A stretch of DNA of 5,663 nucleotides from contig DAIDIS010000036.1 in NCBI GenBank assembly GCA_027451785.1, positions 1-5,663 of the forward strand, read 5' to 3'. The translations under genes were made by a program, and so were the position numbers. Of this stretch, positions 5,445 through 5,663 are shown one piece after another. The notes under the pieces are model-generated. The model saw only the letters and a program-made list of their open reading frames with translations, had not been told where the DNA came from and did no database searches. The stretch's first letter is position 1, and every line of letters begins with the position of its first letter. This stretch comes from Acidimicrobiales bacterium (GTDB taxonomy: Bacteria > Actinomycetota > Acidimicrobiia > Acidimicrobiales > JAKAVM01).

Positions 5445-5663
5445 ATGATCGCGATCAACCAGAGAGCTAAGGCGAACAAGCGGATCGAGCTAAACGAGGC
5501 TCGGGCGCGCTCGTTGCCTTTTGTTGCCGTCTCCTTGATTGCCGAGCTTTCCATCGCCCTCCCACCCGGCCCCTCAAATCCGTGGCTGGTTGTGGGGAGC
5601 ATCGTCACCCTGGCACTTAGCTACGCCTTTCTTGCAATAGCCGTCATGCGTGAACATCGGTCC
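5445..5663 (+). CDS. N-terminal part of an integral membrane protein, continues beyond the window
   Basis: This is the only plus-strand gene. From ATG 5445-5447 the frame is open for 73 codons to the right edge, and a stop (TGA) directly precedes the ATG. A basic, charged N-terminus (1-23, with RAKANKR and EARARS) precedes two hydrophobic segments at about 24-41 and 46-68 joined by a short LPPGPSNP turn, then MREHRS at the edge. This layout is common at the N-terminus of sensor kinases, diguanylate cyclases and small membrane proteins alike. The defining domain would lie outside the window, so I name no function. There is no clear Shine-Dalgarno sequence. A TAATAT at 5436-5441 is too close to the ATG to serve as its -10 unless the start is further in. 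The start codon overlaps the 12-base palindrome TGATCGCGATCA (5446-5457). Confidence 0.6.
   Translation, partial: MIAINQRAKANKRIELNEARARSLPFVAVSLIAELSIALPPGPSNPWLVVGSIVTLALSYAFLAIAVMREHRS

Noticed and set aside
1..5663. CRISPR arrays, tRNA or rRNA genes, insertion sequences
   Set aside because: I saw no regularly spaced repeats, no tRNA-like cloverleaf with a TTCGA loop, no rRNA signature and no transposase or long terminal inverted repeats.

Overview
The window reads as chromosomal DNA of a moderately GC-rich actinobacterium. The clues are a group II truncated haemoglobin close to mycobacterial GlbO, a DinB/mycothiol-dependent maleylpyruvate-isomerase-like protein, a membrane protein with a C-terminal domain of a type I know mainly from Actinobacteria, and GTG and TTG start codons. 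An Acidimicrobiia-like lineage is possible, but I cannot establish it from the sequence.

Almost everything is on the minus strand, so the gene order in the direction of transcription runs from right to left. A divergent intergenic region (5307-5444) separates a plus-strand partial membrane protein (5445 to the right edge) from a minus-strand pair: a 90-residue unknown protein and glmS (glucosamine-6-phosphate synthase, complete, all catalytic residues present). After 240 bases without a convincing gene comes a TTG-started exported Ser/Gly/Asn/Pro-rich protein with one CPHM motif (2422-2949). It ends at a strong intrinsic terminator (2330-2382). Next are the truncated haemoglobin (1889-2308), a 164-base leader region with two clean inverted repeats, and a membrane-anchored protein of unknown function interrupted by an in-frame TAA. 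The last gene is a DinB-like protein that runs off the left edge; its start is GTG.

The most notable observation is the TAA at 942-944. The two open frames on either side (942-1724 and 468-941) are in the same reading frame. Together they reconstitute one 418-codon protein: five membrane helices, a Met/His-rich linker, and an extracytoplasmic domain with QWHEHNNLC and HVW motifs. The stop falls where relatives, as I remember them, have Tyr (ADG-Y-x-P). This may be a recent nonsense mutation, a sequence error, or a site of readthrough or restart.

A second point is that the terminator's T-tract abuts the haemoglobin gene so closely that there is almost no room for an ordinary promoter and leader. 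This raises the possibility of attenuation or of a downstream start. I did not find a complete new multi-gene system. The glmS pair is housekeeping. The remaining genes are a loose same-strand series whose shared themes (haem, possible metal ligands, exported proteins) are suggestive only.
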